Below, piece after piece: positions 45,163 to 55,859 of a DNA stretch of 64,000 bases. The translations under genes were made by a program, and so were the position numbers. Origin of the DNA: Lyophyllum atratum. Taxonomy: Eukaryota; Basidiomycota; Agaricomycetes; Agaricales; Lyophyllaceae. The notes under the pieces are model-generated. The model worked only from the letters and a program-made list of their open reading frames with translations. It made no database searches and was not told where the DNA came from. The stretch is taken from the NCBI GenBank assembly GCA_014905825.1, contig JACGCN010000012.1, forward strand, positions 248,001 to 312,000, in the 5' to 3' direction. The first letter of the stretch is position 1. Each line of letters starts with the position of its first letter.

Positions 45163-47858
45163 TCAACACCCCTTCCCCTCCCCCCCTCCCTCCTCCCCAG
45201 CCTCCCCCTCCCTCTCCTCCTCCCCAACAGCAGCAGCCTCCTCATCCCCAACCTTCTCCGCCTCCTCAATCCCCTCCTCCCCCTCCCCAACCCCCCTCCC
45301 CCCCTCCCTCAACCTCGCCAAATTCCGCGTCCACACCGCCAACGCCCTCGGCCCCGGCATCCGCCACTCCCCCACCCACTCCCCCAGCCAGGTTTCGAGC
45401 TTCTTGTACTCGTCCTGCTCTGGTGCACATGTCCCGCCTCTCCCTTTGTCTTGCTCTTTGACTTCCCGTCGTCCTGGGTGTGGTTGTGGTTCTGGTCCCT
45501 CAGCAGGAGTAGGAGCAGAAACAGGACTAAAACGGGAAGGAGCAGCACGCGTCCACCTCTCAACCAACACCCCCCTCGCACACACCTCCCCCCACAGCAC
45601 CAGCGCCGCCCCCACCGTCTGTCTCCCCGGCCTGATCCCCACCTCGCGCATCCACGCCAGCACGAGCGCGATCTCGCGCGTGCGCCCCGTGAGCCCGAGG
45701 AGGAGGATGTAGTTGAAGCAGTTCTCGTTCGTTGGGGCGATGGAGGGGTATCGCGTTCCGTAGGTGTGGTCTTCCTCATCCTCGTCCTTGTGTGTAGCAT
45801 GAAGAGATGGAGAGAGACCCCGCCGTCGGAGAAGCACCCCCCACCCAGGAAACACCCACCCACTCCCCACCCTCTCCCCCCTCCACCGCGGCAGCCCCAC
45901 CATCAACCCCATCCCCGCCCCCTCCTCCCTCCCGCTCCTCAGCGCATACGCCGGCGGCTCTACCATCCTAAGCTTGTTTGGGGACGGGGCGGCGCCGAAG
46001 AGGGCCTGCTGGAATATGAGGGTCGCGTGTGTGGAGGGGAGGGTGGCGTGCCAGAGGGCGGAGCGGTAGGGGTGGGGGGAGGGGAGGTGGGCGGGGCCGA
46101 GGAGGGTGGAGAGGATTGAGGCGTGGGTTTCGCGTGTCGTGGTGGCGGTGGTGGTGGTGCTGGCGTTTTCTCCTTGGGGGGACACGAACGGGTTCCGCAG
46201 TTCAAGCCCCAGCCGCACCATCGCACCACCAAACGAATCGTCCAGCCTCCTTGCGAGTCTAGCGGCCTGGAGGAGGAGACTGAGCGTCCGCGCGTCGGGG
46301 TGCACACCGTACAGCGCTTGCATGCCGTCCCACACGCGGAACACGATGTCGGGGCGGGCGATGCGGTTCAAAGCGACGAGCCAGTCGTTGAGCGTTATAA
46401 CCGTGATCGGTACCGGGCGGCGCCGCGGATGTCTCATTCCACCCGCACCCTGAGGAGAAGAGGCAGGGGAAGGACCCGCAAACTCCTCCAACAGCGCCCA
46501 CGCCCAATGCGGCTTCCCCGCCCTCGTAAGCACCTGCACCCCACCCCCAGCGCCTCCTTATCCACCGGCAATCCACTCCCATAAAACCTCTCCCACGCGA
46601 GTAAGGCGAGCTTGCTCTTGCGCGCGAGGAGCCCACGGATGAGGACGGTGTGCGTCGTGGTGGTGGGCGCGAGGGCGGGGTGGAGCTGGGCGTGGGACTG
46701 GAAGCGGTTGAAGAGGGCGAGGAGGGCGGGGGCGGGGACGGTGTGGTCGCGCGCGGCGAGGGAGAGGGCGGCGGTGGAGGTGTAGATGTCGGGCTTTGGG
46801 GCGGGGTGGGGGATGGGGGGTTTGGGGGTGCGGGGGGATTTGGAGGAGGGGAGGTGGGTGAGGCGGGGGGTGAGGGGGATTTTGGAGTATTTGGTGGTTG
46901 GGGAGGGGGTGGGAGGGATGGGAGGGGCTGGTAGGGGGTCTGGAGGGTCGGGAGAGGCGAGGAGGGTGCGGAGGAAGGTAAAGGCGGAGGCACGGTCGTC
47001 TTGTGCAGTCAGGAAGAGGGTGTTGGCTCGGTGGAGGGGGTCCGCGGCGGGGTCTGCGGGGGGAGACTTTGGGGGGCGGGCATGGATAGCCTGGAGATAG
47101 TCATGTGCTTTGTGTATCGCGCCATTCTTCGAAAATACCCTGAGATATGCCTCGAGGTGTTCTGCAGTCGGCACGGTGCCTTCACGCGTCATGCGTTCAC
47201 GGAGATACTTTGTGAGCTGTAGAGTGACAAAGCGGTCGTTGAGGAGGGCATCATAGGTTGCGTGGGTGAGCTTGAGCTGCTGCGCGTCCATGCGTCTGAG
47301 GAGGGCGACTACGGCGTTTGCAGCCTCGAGCGTGCGCGTGGGGGTGCACGCTATGGCCTGGAGCAGGAGGTTAAAGTAGAGCTGGGGGTGGTCGAGGTTC
47401 GTGACGAGAAACGTGTCGACGACGCGGCGCATGGGGATGAGGAGGTTGAAGCGGGCGAGGCCGAGGAGGGTGAGGATGAGGAGGGGGCCCTGGACGGACA
47501 TGGGTGCGGTGGGGAGGTGGGCGTAGGTGAGGTCGAGGGCGGTGGGGAAGGCGTGGTCGTGTGTGCGGATTTTGAAGGCGACGAGGTAGAGCACGAGCCA
47601 GGACGGCAGCGGGTGCGGGTGCGGGCCGACGGCGGCGGAGATGTTGGACTCGACGACCAGAGGCCTCCATCTGCGGAACTGGTCTGCAGAGACCCCGTGG
47701 CGGCTGAGGGCGGCGGGGAGGTCTATGGACCGCGGGGTGTTGAGTGCGGTGAGGAGGCGCCAGACGGGCTCACGGGTCTCGCGCAGGAGTGCGTCCACGA
47801 ACTTGGTGGACCGGATGGGACGCGAGGTGGTCGAAAAGGCGCGTGCAGCAATTTGCAT
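45163..47858 (-). CDS. Mitochondrial PPR-like protein (frameshifted at a G-run)
   Basis: Starts MQIAARAFSTTSRPIRSTKF at 47858, an arginine- and serine-rich presequence for mitochondria. The body is a helical array of about 35-residue units: HPQLYFNLLLQAIACTPTRT, LTHATYDALLNDRFVTLQLT, TAEHLEAYLRVFSKNGAIHK, and further on VITLNDWLVALNRIARPDIV and NCFNYILLLGLTGRTREIAL with VLAWMREVGIRPGRQTVGAA. The spacing suits pentatricopeptide-type repeats that bind organelle RNA. At about 46540 the N-terminal frame (to KEALGVG) must switch to the frame starting VQVLTRAGKPHWAW, and no intron fits. The G-rich CTGGGGGTGGGGTGC context suggests a one-base indel or a sequencing error. The total would be near 890 residues. 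Codons are extremely GC-rich. Confidence 0.7.
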
Positions 47859-48069
47859 ACGATAAGCGCATCTGTATCGTCGTCAGTGCGTAGAAATGAC
47901 GTCGAGAATGAGCACGGACTGACCTGGCCTCTCCTGCGTAACGTTGCCTGCAGAAACACGCTCGCTTCAAATTTCACATCATGTCATGTCGCGCCACGAT
48001 GCAAACACGCCCAAATAACGTTTTTGCCCTTGCCCCATTTTCTTTTCAACACTTTCCATCCCGTCGACC
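47859..48069. promoter_or_regulatory. Compact divergent promoter of the PPR-like and SR-type genes
   Basis: Only 211 bases separate the two start codons. Shared regulation of these two RNA-related genes is inferred from the spacing. Confidence 0.4.
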
Positions 48070-49098
48070 ATGCCTCGCATTCTCTTCGTCAGCGGCTTCC
48101 ACCCTGCAACCCGCGCACGCGACCTCGCATACGAATTCGAGCGGTAAGCGCACCCCCGCCGTCACTCAAAAATCTCACTCAAAAAATCACGAAACAGCTA
48201 CGGCCCCCTCGTCCGCTGCGACGTCCCCGCACCCCGCAACCCGCACGCCAGCTCCAACCCGTAAGTACCTTCCCCCCCTTCTCCTCTCCCAAGCCCCCCT
48301 TTGGCCCCAGTCGAAGTCAAAGTCGGTCGAGTCGAGTCGAATCGCCCCACGACGCGAGCATACTGCTACCCTTTTTACGCGCACGCGCACGTCGATTTTC
48401 CGCTACGGTCGATCACGCTTTCGAATAACCATAAAAAAAACGAACGCTCAACACACGACCACCCGCAGCTACGCATTCGTCGAGTTCCGCTCCCAGCGCG
48501 ATGCCGAAGATGCCTATTACGAAATGTACGTCTCTCCCCCCCCTCCTCTCTCCTTCCCCACCTTACCACCGTCGTCCCTGCAGGCACGGCCGCCACTTCG
48601 AAGGCTCCCGCCTAAGCATCCAGGTACCCACCCTCCCTCCCATACCCTCTCCATGCCTACGCTAACATACCTCGCGTCCGACAGTGGGCCAAGAACCCCC
48701 CGTCCTCCGTCTGGCGCTACGAACGCCGCGCCTCCCCGCCCCACCGGCACCCCCGCGACACCCGTGACCCCCGCGACCGCGACCGCGACCACCGAGCCCC
48801 CGACCGCGACCGCGAACGCTCCCGCAGCCCCCGCCGCGACACCCGCGACAACAACAACCGGGACCGCGAACGCAGGCGCTCCCGCAGCCCCGTTCCCGAC
48901 CGCGAACGTGAGCGCAGGAGGAGCGCGTCGCCCCCTAGGAGGGAGGAGAGGCGGGTGGATGATCGGGAGAGGGAGAGGGATAGGGCACGGACGCCGCCGC
49001 CGCCGATCTCTGCTGTGGAGGAGACGAAGCTGGAGGCGGGTGGGGTGTCTATGCCGGAGGAGAGGGAGAGGGGGGGGACGCCGCCGTATGACCATTGA
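48070..49098 (+). CDS. SR-type RNA-binding protein (RRM plus RD/RS tail)
   Basis: Exons 48070-48143, 48198-48260, 48469-48525, 48584-48623 and 48685-49098 give 215 residues. The RRM starts at residue 2: RILFVSGF is RNP2, and YAFVEFRS is RNP1, followed by AEDAYYEMHGRHFEGSRLSI as helix 2 and strand 4, and WAKNPP. The remaining 120 residues are R/D/E/S-rich (DRDRDHRAPDRDRERSRSPR, RRRSASPPRREERR), an RS/RD-type domain. Proteins of this kind (SRSF-like) act in spliceosome assembly and mRNA export and are regulated by SR kinases. The first RRM half is split over four small exons, a common pattern in SR genes that allows regulated splicing. It ends ERGGTPPYDH. Confidence 0.9.
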
Positions 49099-49473
49099 GG
49101 CCTGGGTGTGGGCTGTGAACGTTTCTTTTCGTTGTAAACTTTTCTTTCTTTTTCCTTTTCTGATGCCCTGAAAAGTATGATCCATGTGGGGCTTCGCCTT
49201 CCTGGCGAGCTCCCCTTCTGTATTCGTTCGTAGTTTTTCGATCCTTTTGCTTCTTCCATATTTTGCCTCCCGTATGCGTATGCCCTGTGGAGCGATCCAC
49301 CTACTGACATAGTTGCCTGTGATGAATACGAAGCGAAGGTGTTTCTTGCCTCTTAGCCTGAGTGGTGCAATAAGAAGACAAGATTCTAAGTGTACATGTA
49401 GCGTCCTATATACACCGTCATCCCCAGGAATCGAAGCTCCAGACTCCACCCCAACCACCACCACGCGCAACAC
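49099..49473. other. Convergent 3' region
   Basis: This lies between the stops of the SR-type gene and the RING-CH gene. It returns to normal base composition. No gene seen. Confidence 0.45.
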
Positions 49474-51409
49474 TCACATCCCGCGCGGGGGCGAATGCAC
49501 AATATGTGTATGCGTATGCGTTATCACCGCTTTGCCATGAAACCCAGGTACGAGGTCGAGTTCCCGTATATCCACACCCGCAAAGTCGCGATTGCGCACG
49601 TGTCGACTCTCGAGTTCCCGCAGCGCGAGCCAGAGGTGTAGGAGCTCTACGCAGTCTTTCGCCTGTAAGGTGCGGTTAATCCACTATTCTATTCCGTGCG
49701 GGAAGGAAGGGGGAAGGGGACGTACGACGACGAATAAGCCTAGCCCGACGGCGTTTCTCCACCTTTGGGGAAGAGCGAAAAGTCAGATCCCGCGAAAGAA
49801 GGAAGAAGTAGGAGATGGAGGAGGGATACCCACCAAACCGGATCCGCCTCCGCCCACGCCCTCGTCCCCCTCCAACTCGCCCTCCACACCATCCCCAACG
49901 CCCTCCTCACCCTTTCCACCCCCCCCCACCCCCTCCCCCTCCCCCCTCCCCACCCCATACCCATACCCCCACCTCCCCCCCTGTCCGGCCACCCCAAGCG
50001 GCGTCGGGCGCACCGCGAGGAACCGCCGGAGAAGGTCAGAGTGCCGGGAGAGCGCGAGGAGGAGGGCGCCCATGCGGTTGGAGATGTAGGGGAGGAGGAG
50101 GGCGCCGCCGACGCGCCGCCCGAGGGAGGAGGCGGAGATGGAGATGTGCTGTTCGGCGGCGGCGAGGGCTTGGTCTTGCTCTGGGACGTCGGCGTCGCCG
50201 CCTTCTCCTGGTGGGGGTGGTGCGGCGTTCTCGGCTTGCGGGGCCTGCACGCCCACGCCGTCTTCTTGCTGTGGTTGTGGTGGTTGCTGCCCGTCCTCCG
50301 CGACGACATTCGCTCGGATGCGGATGACCACGGGCCACCCATCCCAATTCACGTTCCCCCTTGCCCCCGCCCCTCCCAGCCTCGCGCTCGGCGGCTGCGC
50401 CCCCAACACCCACGTCTGCACCCTCGCCCACACCCTGCGGTACACCATCCTTACCAGGGGCACGATGAGGAACCCGAAGACCGCGGGGGTCGGGGGCCAC
50501 GTCCACAGCGTGTCCCTCGGGGCCTGGAGGTTCGACATGCGGAGGTCGGTGTTGGAGCTGGGGGAGCGGACGAGCGGGGCGGGGGGCCAGACGAGGAGGA
50601 TGGGGACGAGGGTGGGGATGAGGGCGGCGGATTGGAAGCGCCCGGCGATGAGGGAGAGGGGGATGCTGGGGAGGTTGATGAAGGTGGTCCAGGGCCAGTT
50701 GGAGGGGTTGGAGGTGATGAGGAGGTCGAACATTCTTTTTGGGGTGGGTGTTAGTGGAATTTTTGGGGGGAGGGAGGGGGGAGACGTACTCTTTCCCGAG
50801 GAATTGTTTGACGGCCCAGGCGCCGTAGGCGGTTAGCACAACGTATATACCTACGATTAAATTCACGAATGAGTCTTCGGGATCCTGAGCAAAGCACGAG
50901 ACACAGACGAACCCGAAGCAAGAACAGCCACGAAGCCAGCAGCTCCACCCAACGTCAGCAACCTTCCAATACGCTGCAACACTCTATTGCCCAGCCCCAG
51001 CAGCCTTAGAATCCTCGGGCGGTGGCTCACCAGCTCATACTGCGTCCCACACTGCGGGCACTTGAGGGCGTTGGGCGCGCGCGCGGAGTCGCCTTGGGAG
51101 GTCTGGATCCACCGGAGGAGACACGACTCGTGTGCGAGGAGGGTGCATGTGCAGGGGTGGGTCCAGGCGCGGGGAGGGTCGTCGGGTGCTGTGTGTGGGG
51201 CGTGTTGGGGGTGAGGGTGAGGGGAGGGGAGGGGGGGGAGGGGAGAGGCTTACGGGCGTCGTAGGTTTCTTCTTCGCGGCAGATGTAGCAGAGTTTGACC
51301 TGGGGCGGGGTTGGGAGGTGGTATGAGGGATGAGGGGATGGATGGGACGTACGCGTAGGTCGTGGACGGTTGGTATTCTGGGAGTCACTGGCTGGGTTCC
51401 GCGGCTCAT
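49474..51409 (-). CDS. RING-CH (MARCH-type) membrane E3 ubiquitin ligase
   Basis: Starts MSRGTQPVTPRIPTVHDLR at 51409. The RING-CH finger is split by introns: VKLCYICREEETYDA, then WTHPCTCTLLAHESCLLRWI and APNALKCPQCGTQYEL. This gives C-x2-C, C-x-C, H-x2-C and C-x2-C, with the His after the fourth Cys as in the C4HC3 RING-CH class. Several hydrophobic segments follow: GAAGFVAVLASGSS, NLIVGIYVVLTAYGAWAV, LIPTLVPILLVW, FGFLIVPLVRMVY and WRNAVGLGLFVV. The last exon contains LRELESRHVRNRDFAGVDIR and ends SPPRGM. The layout (N-terminal RING-CH, then membrane spans) is that of MARCH proteins, which ubiquitinate membrane proteins in the secretory pathway. It is shorter than Doa10. Exon borders in the G-rich middle part were not all checked. 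Confidence 0.82.
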
Positions 51410-53400
51410 TTTGTTAGTGGTTATAACGGATCCAAGGAGAGCCCAAGGAGACGGAGAGCGGCGGTGGGAGTGGTGGTGGTGGTATGGTGTGAAGACGATC
51501 AAGGCCTAGGCTCGCGTGACTTGGAATGGTGTATAGCTTGCTTTCGTGCCTCATCTGATTCATTCGGTCTCTCACCCATCGACGTACTCTATGTCGCCTT
51601 TCCCCTCAGTATCCAGGAGTCCAGGCCCCATTCTCCTTATCGTTTACATCGTCAAGTGCCCGATATTGGAGTCTTCCCAGGTCTGGCCGGTCTCCATCGT
51701 ATTCAGGCGTTGAATCATATGCACCCTCGTCCTCTCTCATCCTACTAACGGCCCACCGATTCCCGAAAGGCCTGAACCCGAAGCTGTAGCAACGGCTACG
51801 GAAGTCTTTCGATATCCAGGGACGGACCGCGCGACACAGGCCCTAGGACCTACTTGATCAAAATGACATTCTACTTTAGCCAACTTGGCGAGATTATACG
51901 TTCTACCTCCGCCACATGAAAGCTCCCTATAGAACTCACTATAGTGATCTTTGCCGTCGTGGAGTGATTCACGCTTTTTCGAGTTTCTAGGGTCTTGAGT
52001 CGGGTCTTGGTCGGGTCCGTTCTTGTGTCGAAGTGTAGCGCTCAGCCAAATATGCCTATGGATTACCATCAGCGTTACTTCCACACATCCAGGCCCAGTC
52101 CCGACAAAAATTGCATCCACGGAGACAATGACCTTCCACCGTCAATTCGGTAAAGGACAATTGAGGCGGCTCATCTTTCTCCACAGTCGCAGGAGGAAGT
52201 CTCAATCATGCCACTCCCTCCGCGTAGATCAGCCTTGAGGCTAAACCTCCAACCTCTGGGTATACACAACCTTCCCGGGCACCCTCTGAATTTCACACCT
52301 CGCTGAAGGCGCCGGACCCGCAGTTCAATTTTTTTGTGGACGACGAGCGATTCGTCGAAGTCTCCCAAACCACCGAGATATTCAATAAGGCCTCACGACT
52401 TTCGGAGGGACCAGCTTCTCGAGCATAGTGATCAAGCGACTACCCTTCTCCTTGCTTTGCATGCAAGTTCTATGACGGCGACTTATAGATCTCCATTTCC
52501 AGACTAGGCTGAGCTCCGTGAACACACTCATCGATCGAATTCTTCATCCATGCTTCGAGCTACCTACCCTCACGTGGTTCTGTGGTACTAGCTTTCGAAG
52601 GACTTCATACTCGCCACCAACACGATCTCAGGTCGCAGCCCAAGCGCGCGAAGATTGTACTTGAACCCGGTGGTAAAATTGGGGGTTCCCCTTCGCATTC
52701 GAGGGCCAATATCCATCTCTGGATTGAACCCTGACAGATTCGATTCCGCCCGTGCTATTTAGCCTACTAGTACCCCTTGCAGTTCCCGGAGTTGTAGGGA
52801 GAATAGGTAAGAGAATAGAATAGGCTCCGCCATCTTCCGTGCGATACCGCGGACTTCACGTAAATTCACCGGGCCGTCGAAGTTTAGTATATACCGTAGG
52901 GTGTTGGCATAACAATTCAATATTCGACAGGCCTGGAGGTGCAGACTTGAGAACGACAAAGTACTAGTCAAGTTCAACGCCAAAATCACGACGCGAACCT
53001 TCAAACAGCGCGAATCACGCACTTCGCCCGTTTAAGCAGGTCAATTCCAATGACGTCACCAAGGTGTAGAGCCAGTAGGGGCTATTCATGCACATGGGCT
53101 ACCGACTCGGACATGTCCCGTCTGGTTAGTTTCAGAACCTTTATTTGATAGCATCCCCTCCGAGATAGAAATTCTAGGGAAAGAGGTGGTATTTGAGAGA
53201 GACATTAGTACGCATCCTAACAGCTAGAGGCCATGCTAGAATCGATGACGATCGTGACCTTGGAATTACTCACTCCATGACTCTATTCTTACTGAGCTCC
53301 CTATTATCGCAGTACGTTTGTCAGCGTGGGGCGGATCCTCCTGAGCTTTCCAACCGTCACATCCTGGATTACTCTCGCAATAATCATCCCTGCGGTGAAC
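51410..53400. other. Gene-poor region with orphan coding-like stretches
   Basis: Two stretches look coding but have no recognised family. On the minus strand (51737-52120) there is RESLHDGKDHYSEFYRELSC followed by GGGRTYNLAKLAKVECHFDQ. On the plus strand (about 52225-52430) there is QFNFFVDDERFVEVSQTTEI. Neither could be extended into an exon chain. The right part is the upstream region of the first CmcJ-like gene. Confidence 0.3.
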
Positions 53401-54375
53401 ATGCCACCGTCCAGAGTTTCCGCCCTACTGAAGGGTACCTTTTCCTCGCCTCCCTCCACCACCGGCCAAATCAAGTTCTTCGTACCGCCTCCTCCCGGCG
53501 TCCGTGCGTACCAGAAAGTCAATGCAGACCCGAACACCGGCGAGCGCGATAGAAACTACTCTCAGGAAGATAAAGAGGTCGTTATAGAGAACCTCCGCGG
53601 GAAGGAAGACTGTGCCACGCTTGACGCGGCTGGGTTCCAACTCCTTCACCGTCCAGCCAAACATATAACCTTTACCGACGATGCTGAGATAAAACGGGAG
53701 TATTACCCGGAGAGCGTTGAGCTCATCAAAGCTGCAACCGGAGCGGGAAGGGTAGTGTTTTTTGACCATAGTGAGCATCGAATTGTGGCCGTGACCCTCG
53801 GAATCCTGATGAGTCTCTTCTAGCCATCCGTCGCCGTCGGCCAGGAGAAATCGACGACAGTCCCGACAAGCGTCAACCAGTCTCGCAAGCCCATGTCGAC
53901 CAAACGGCTGCATCCGCGGTCGCTCGCGTTAAAATGCACTGTCCCGACGAGGCTGCGGACCTCCTACGCCGCCGTTTCCAGATAATAAACCTCTGGCGCC
54001 CCATTTCCCACCCTGCTCTGGATTGGCCCCTGGGTCTGTGTGATTATGGAAGTGTTGATCCAGACACAGACACATTTCCCGTTGCCCTTGTCTACCCAGA
54101 CCACGAGGGCGAAACACTGGGAGTCAAGTATAATCCTAATCAGAAATGGAAGTACTTTCGTGGGGTGACTCCGGAAGAAGCGATTCTGATTAAATGGTGA
54201 GCGCAATGACTTGAAAAGCAGCCCGCTGAACAGATTCCTTTCCAGCTTCGACTCGATTCAAGATGGCAGTGTGGCCATCTTTGCTCCGCACACCGCATTT
54301 CAAGACCCCACCACTCCAGAGGGAACGCCTGCAAGAGAGTCCATCGAGTTGAGAGCTCTCGTATTTTACGATTGA
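53401..54375 (+). CDS. CmcJ/AsaB-like oxygenase, tandem copy one
   Basis: Exons 53401-53770, 53824-54196 and 54246-54375 encode 290 residues, starting MPPSRVSALLKGTFSSPPST. Family blocks in order: KFFVPPPPGVRAYQKVNADP, EVVIENLRGKED, FTDDAEIKREYYPESVELIK, VVFFDH|TIRRRRPGEID, SQAHVDQTAASA, QIINLWRPISHPALDWPLGL, KYNPNQKWKYFRGVTPEEAI and CFDSIQDGSVAIF. The end is RESIELRALVFYD. The HVD pair, the later A-P-H-T and the R-E-S arginine would fit an iron/2-oxoglutarate site, as in CmcJ, AsaB or NvfI relatives that hydroxylate or desaturate metabolites. This copy differs from the others: it has a longer N-terminus, KMHCPD instead of HRHLPP, and A-P-H-T-A-F-Q-D instead of T-P-H-T-G-F-E-D. Substrate unknown. 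Confidence 0.88.
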
Positions 54376-55189
54376 CCAGTGACTGCCGGAGAGGGGCCTT
54401 GTAAAAGCTGGTGTCCCGCGGACGATACTTGAGAAGACATGTAATAATCTATTCGCGCACATTGGCCTGGCTGCTAAAATCGAATTTTGCACACAGAAGA
54501 TAGATGCTGCTGATAGATAGTTCTGTTCAGGTGCTGGACATTGTTGATGTAATCGCACCGACACCCGACTTGATCTCATAGATAGTTGTTATAGCGTTAT
54601 TGCCGATCCACCGGGGACGGTTCGGAACGGAAATGACAATAGGGTATCCATACGCGATGACCTTACATTCTTGTGGCTGACTGTCGAACAACGAACACGA
54701 TTCCCGGCATTGTCGAAGAACCTGTCCCGCGGTAGTCGGACGGTGGGCGGCCACATCAGAATGACACTTGTGCGCACACACTGAAGAACTTTCTGTATTG
54801 CTCATTGATTCGACGAGCCCTGGGAAGACATCCGCACCTCATTCAAGGCCTCCTCCTCCAGAACCCCGTCGAAGGAATGCAGGGTTTGCAGAGGAATTTT
54901 GAGATACAAGTCTGCTTCAAGGATTACAACGAGGATGTCCTTCAGCTTCTGTGCAGCAATGCGTGCACGACGTCTTCCTGGCGTCTTGGTTTATTTAGAC
55001 ATAGTTCCACTTGTATAATGGGTCCTTTGTAAATTGTGACGATTTTTGTCGCAATCTAGGCGCGCGGTGAACTGAACACGATCTATTTTATCTCAATCTT
55101 ATCCGCAGATCACATGCTCTTTTTCCCCCCTTTTAACGCCGTGCTTAACGCCGAACGGAGCCCTTCACCAAACAGCGCTTAAGTGAAAG
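54376..55189. other. Spacer between CmcJ-like copies one and two, left part
   Basis: Weak open frames only. No piece of the oxygenase gene and no other family was recognised. Confidence 0.45.
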
Positions 55190-55236
55190 CAGACCTTATA
55201 ATAACAGATCGACTATCATCTGTTACATAAGGTCTG
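55190..55236. repeat. Inverted repeat (hairpin-forming, about 20-base arms)
   Basis: The arm at 55190-55209 (CAGACCTTAT then TAACAGAT, with a two-base interruption) pairs with 55217-55236, leaving a loop of a few bases. It has no coding neighbour within 600 bases and no flanking target duplication that I could recognise, so it may be a small mobile-element relic or simply a hairpin. Confidence 0.6.
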
Positions 55237-55683
55237 TTTGGAGACTATCCATACGCCGCCTTGAAGTTGGATTGGGTCTAGTCTAGCTGGCAAAGGATGT
55301 CGGGGTTGTTTGTGCTCGCTTGGTAGTGTAGACTCAAACGCAATCACGCGGGCCTCAGCCAACCTAAGTTTCTCCGCCAATATTGGGAAACGATCCTTGG
55401 TCGATCCCACTATGACTGTGAATATCCGAGCCGTGTGTGGCGTACCTCAAGTTCAGGCCTCAGCAAACGTCTACCGCATTTGGCATACTTGCTCGAAACG
55501 CGAACCCCGGAGGACCTGGAGAAGTTGACTCACTGCCAGCTCTCGTCCGGAATCTTTATCGCGACGCAGCTGAGAAGAGCTTGCATGGCACCATCCTCTT
55601 ATATTGCATGACTACCTAGGCAACGGAATCTGATGTTACACCTGATTTCCGCCCCAATCTCATTGTATACCCCTGGGTTCACT
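55237..55683. other. Spacer between CmcJ-like copies one and two, right part
   Basis: Short open frames on both strands (for example minus strand 55216-55410, FPILAEKLRLAEARVIAFES) look partly coding but cannot be extended or identified. Confidence 0.35.
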
Positions 55684-55776
55684 AGCCTCAGCTCAGTCAG
55701 CTCCTTCGACAACTTAGTAAGCTGAGGCTTGCGCACTAAATCTTTTGCATCAGGATTTATCAGGATTTATCATCTC
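55684..55776 (+). promoter_or_regulatory. Upstream elements of CmcJ-like copy two
   Basis: This contains TTAGTAAGCTGAG at 55714-55726 and TTTATCATCTC at 55766-55776. Both words also occur before copy three with nearly the same distance to the ATG (133 and 83 bases here; 131 and 71 there). The first word overlaps the right arm of a perfect 10-base inverted repeat, AGCCTCAGCT (55684-55693) with AGCTGAGGCT (55720-55729). A tandem AGGATTTATC also lies here. They are probably remnants of a shared promoter that may bind a common regulator. Confidence 0.5.
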
Positions 55777-55859
55777 TTGACTATGGACACCTGTATCTTG
55801 AGGAGGTTTAAAAGCCTAGCGTAAACACTAAATCTCTTCACTATCAAACAGCATCTAAT

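Noticed and set aside
45121..46119. Plus-strand open frame of 332 codons
   Set aside because: It is antisense to the PPR-like gene, proline-rich by composition (CCC, CCT) and arises from the missing stop codons in GC-rich DNA.
47262..48428. Plus-strand open frame of 388 codons
   Set aside because: Antisense to the PPR-like N-terminus and running through the divergent promoter into SR-gene introns; no motif.
48517..49473. Minus-strand open frame of 318 codons
   Set aside because: Shadow of the arginine/aspartate-rich tail of the SR-type gene; the RRM exons on the plus strand are convincing.
49765..50754. Plus-strand open frame of 329 codons
   Set aside because: Antisense to the RING-CH gene, low complexity (E, G, D, R) and caused by GC-rich codons.
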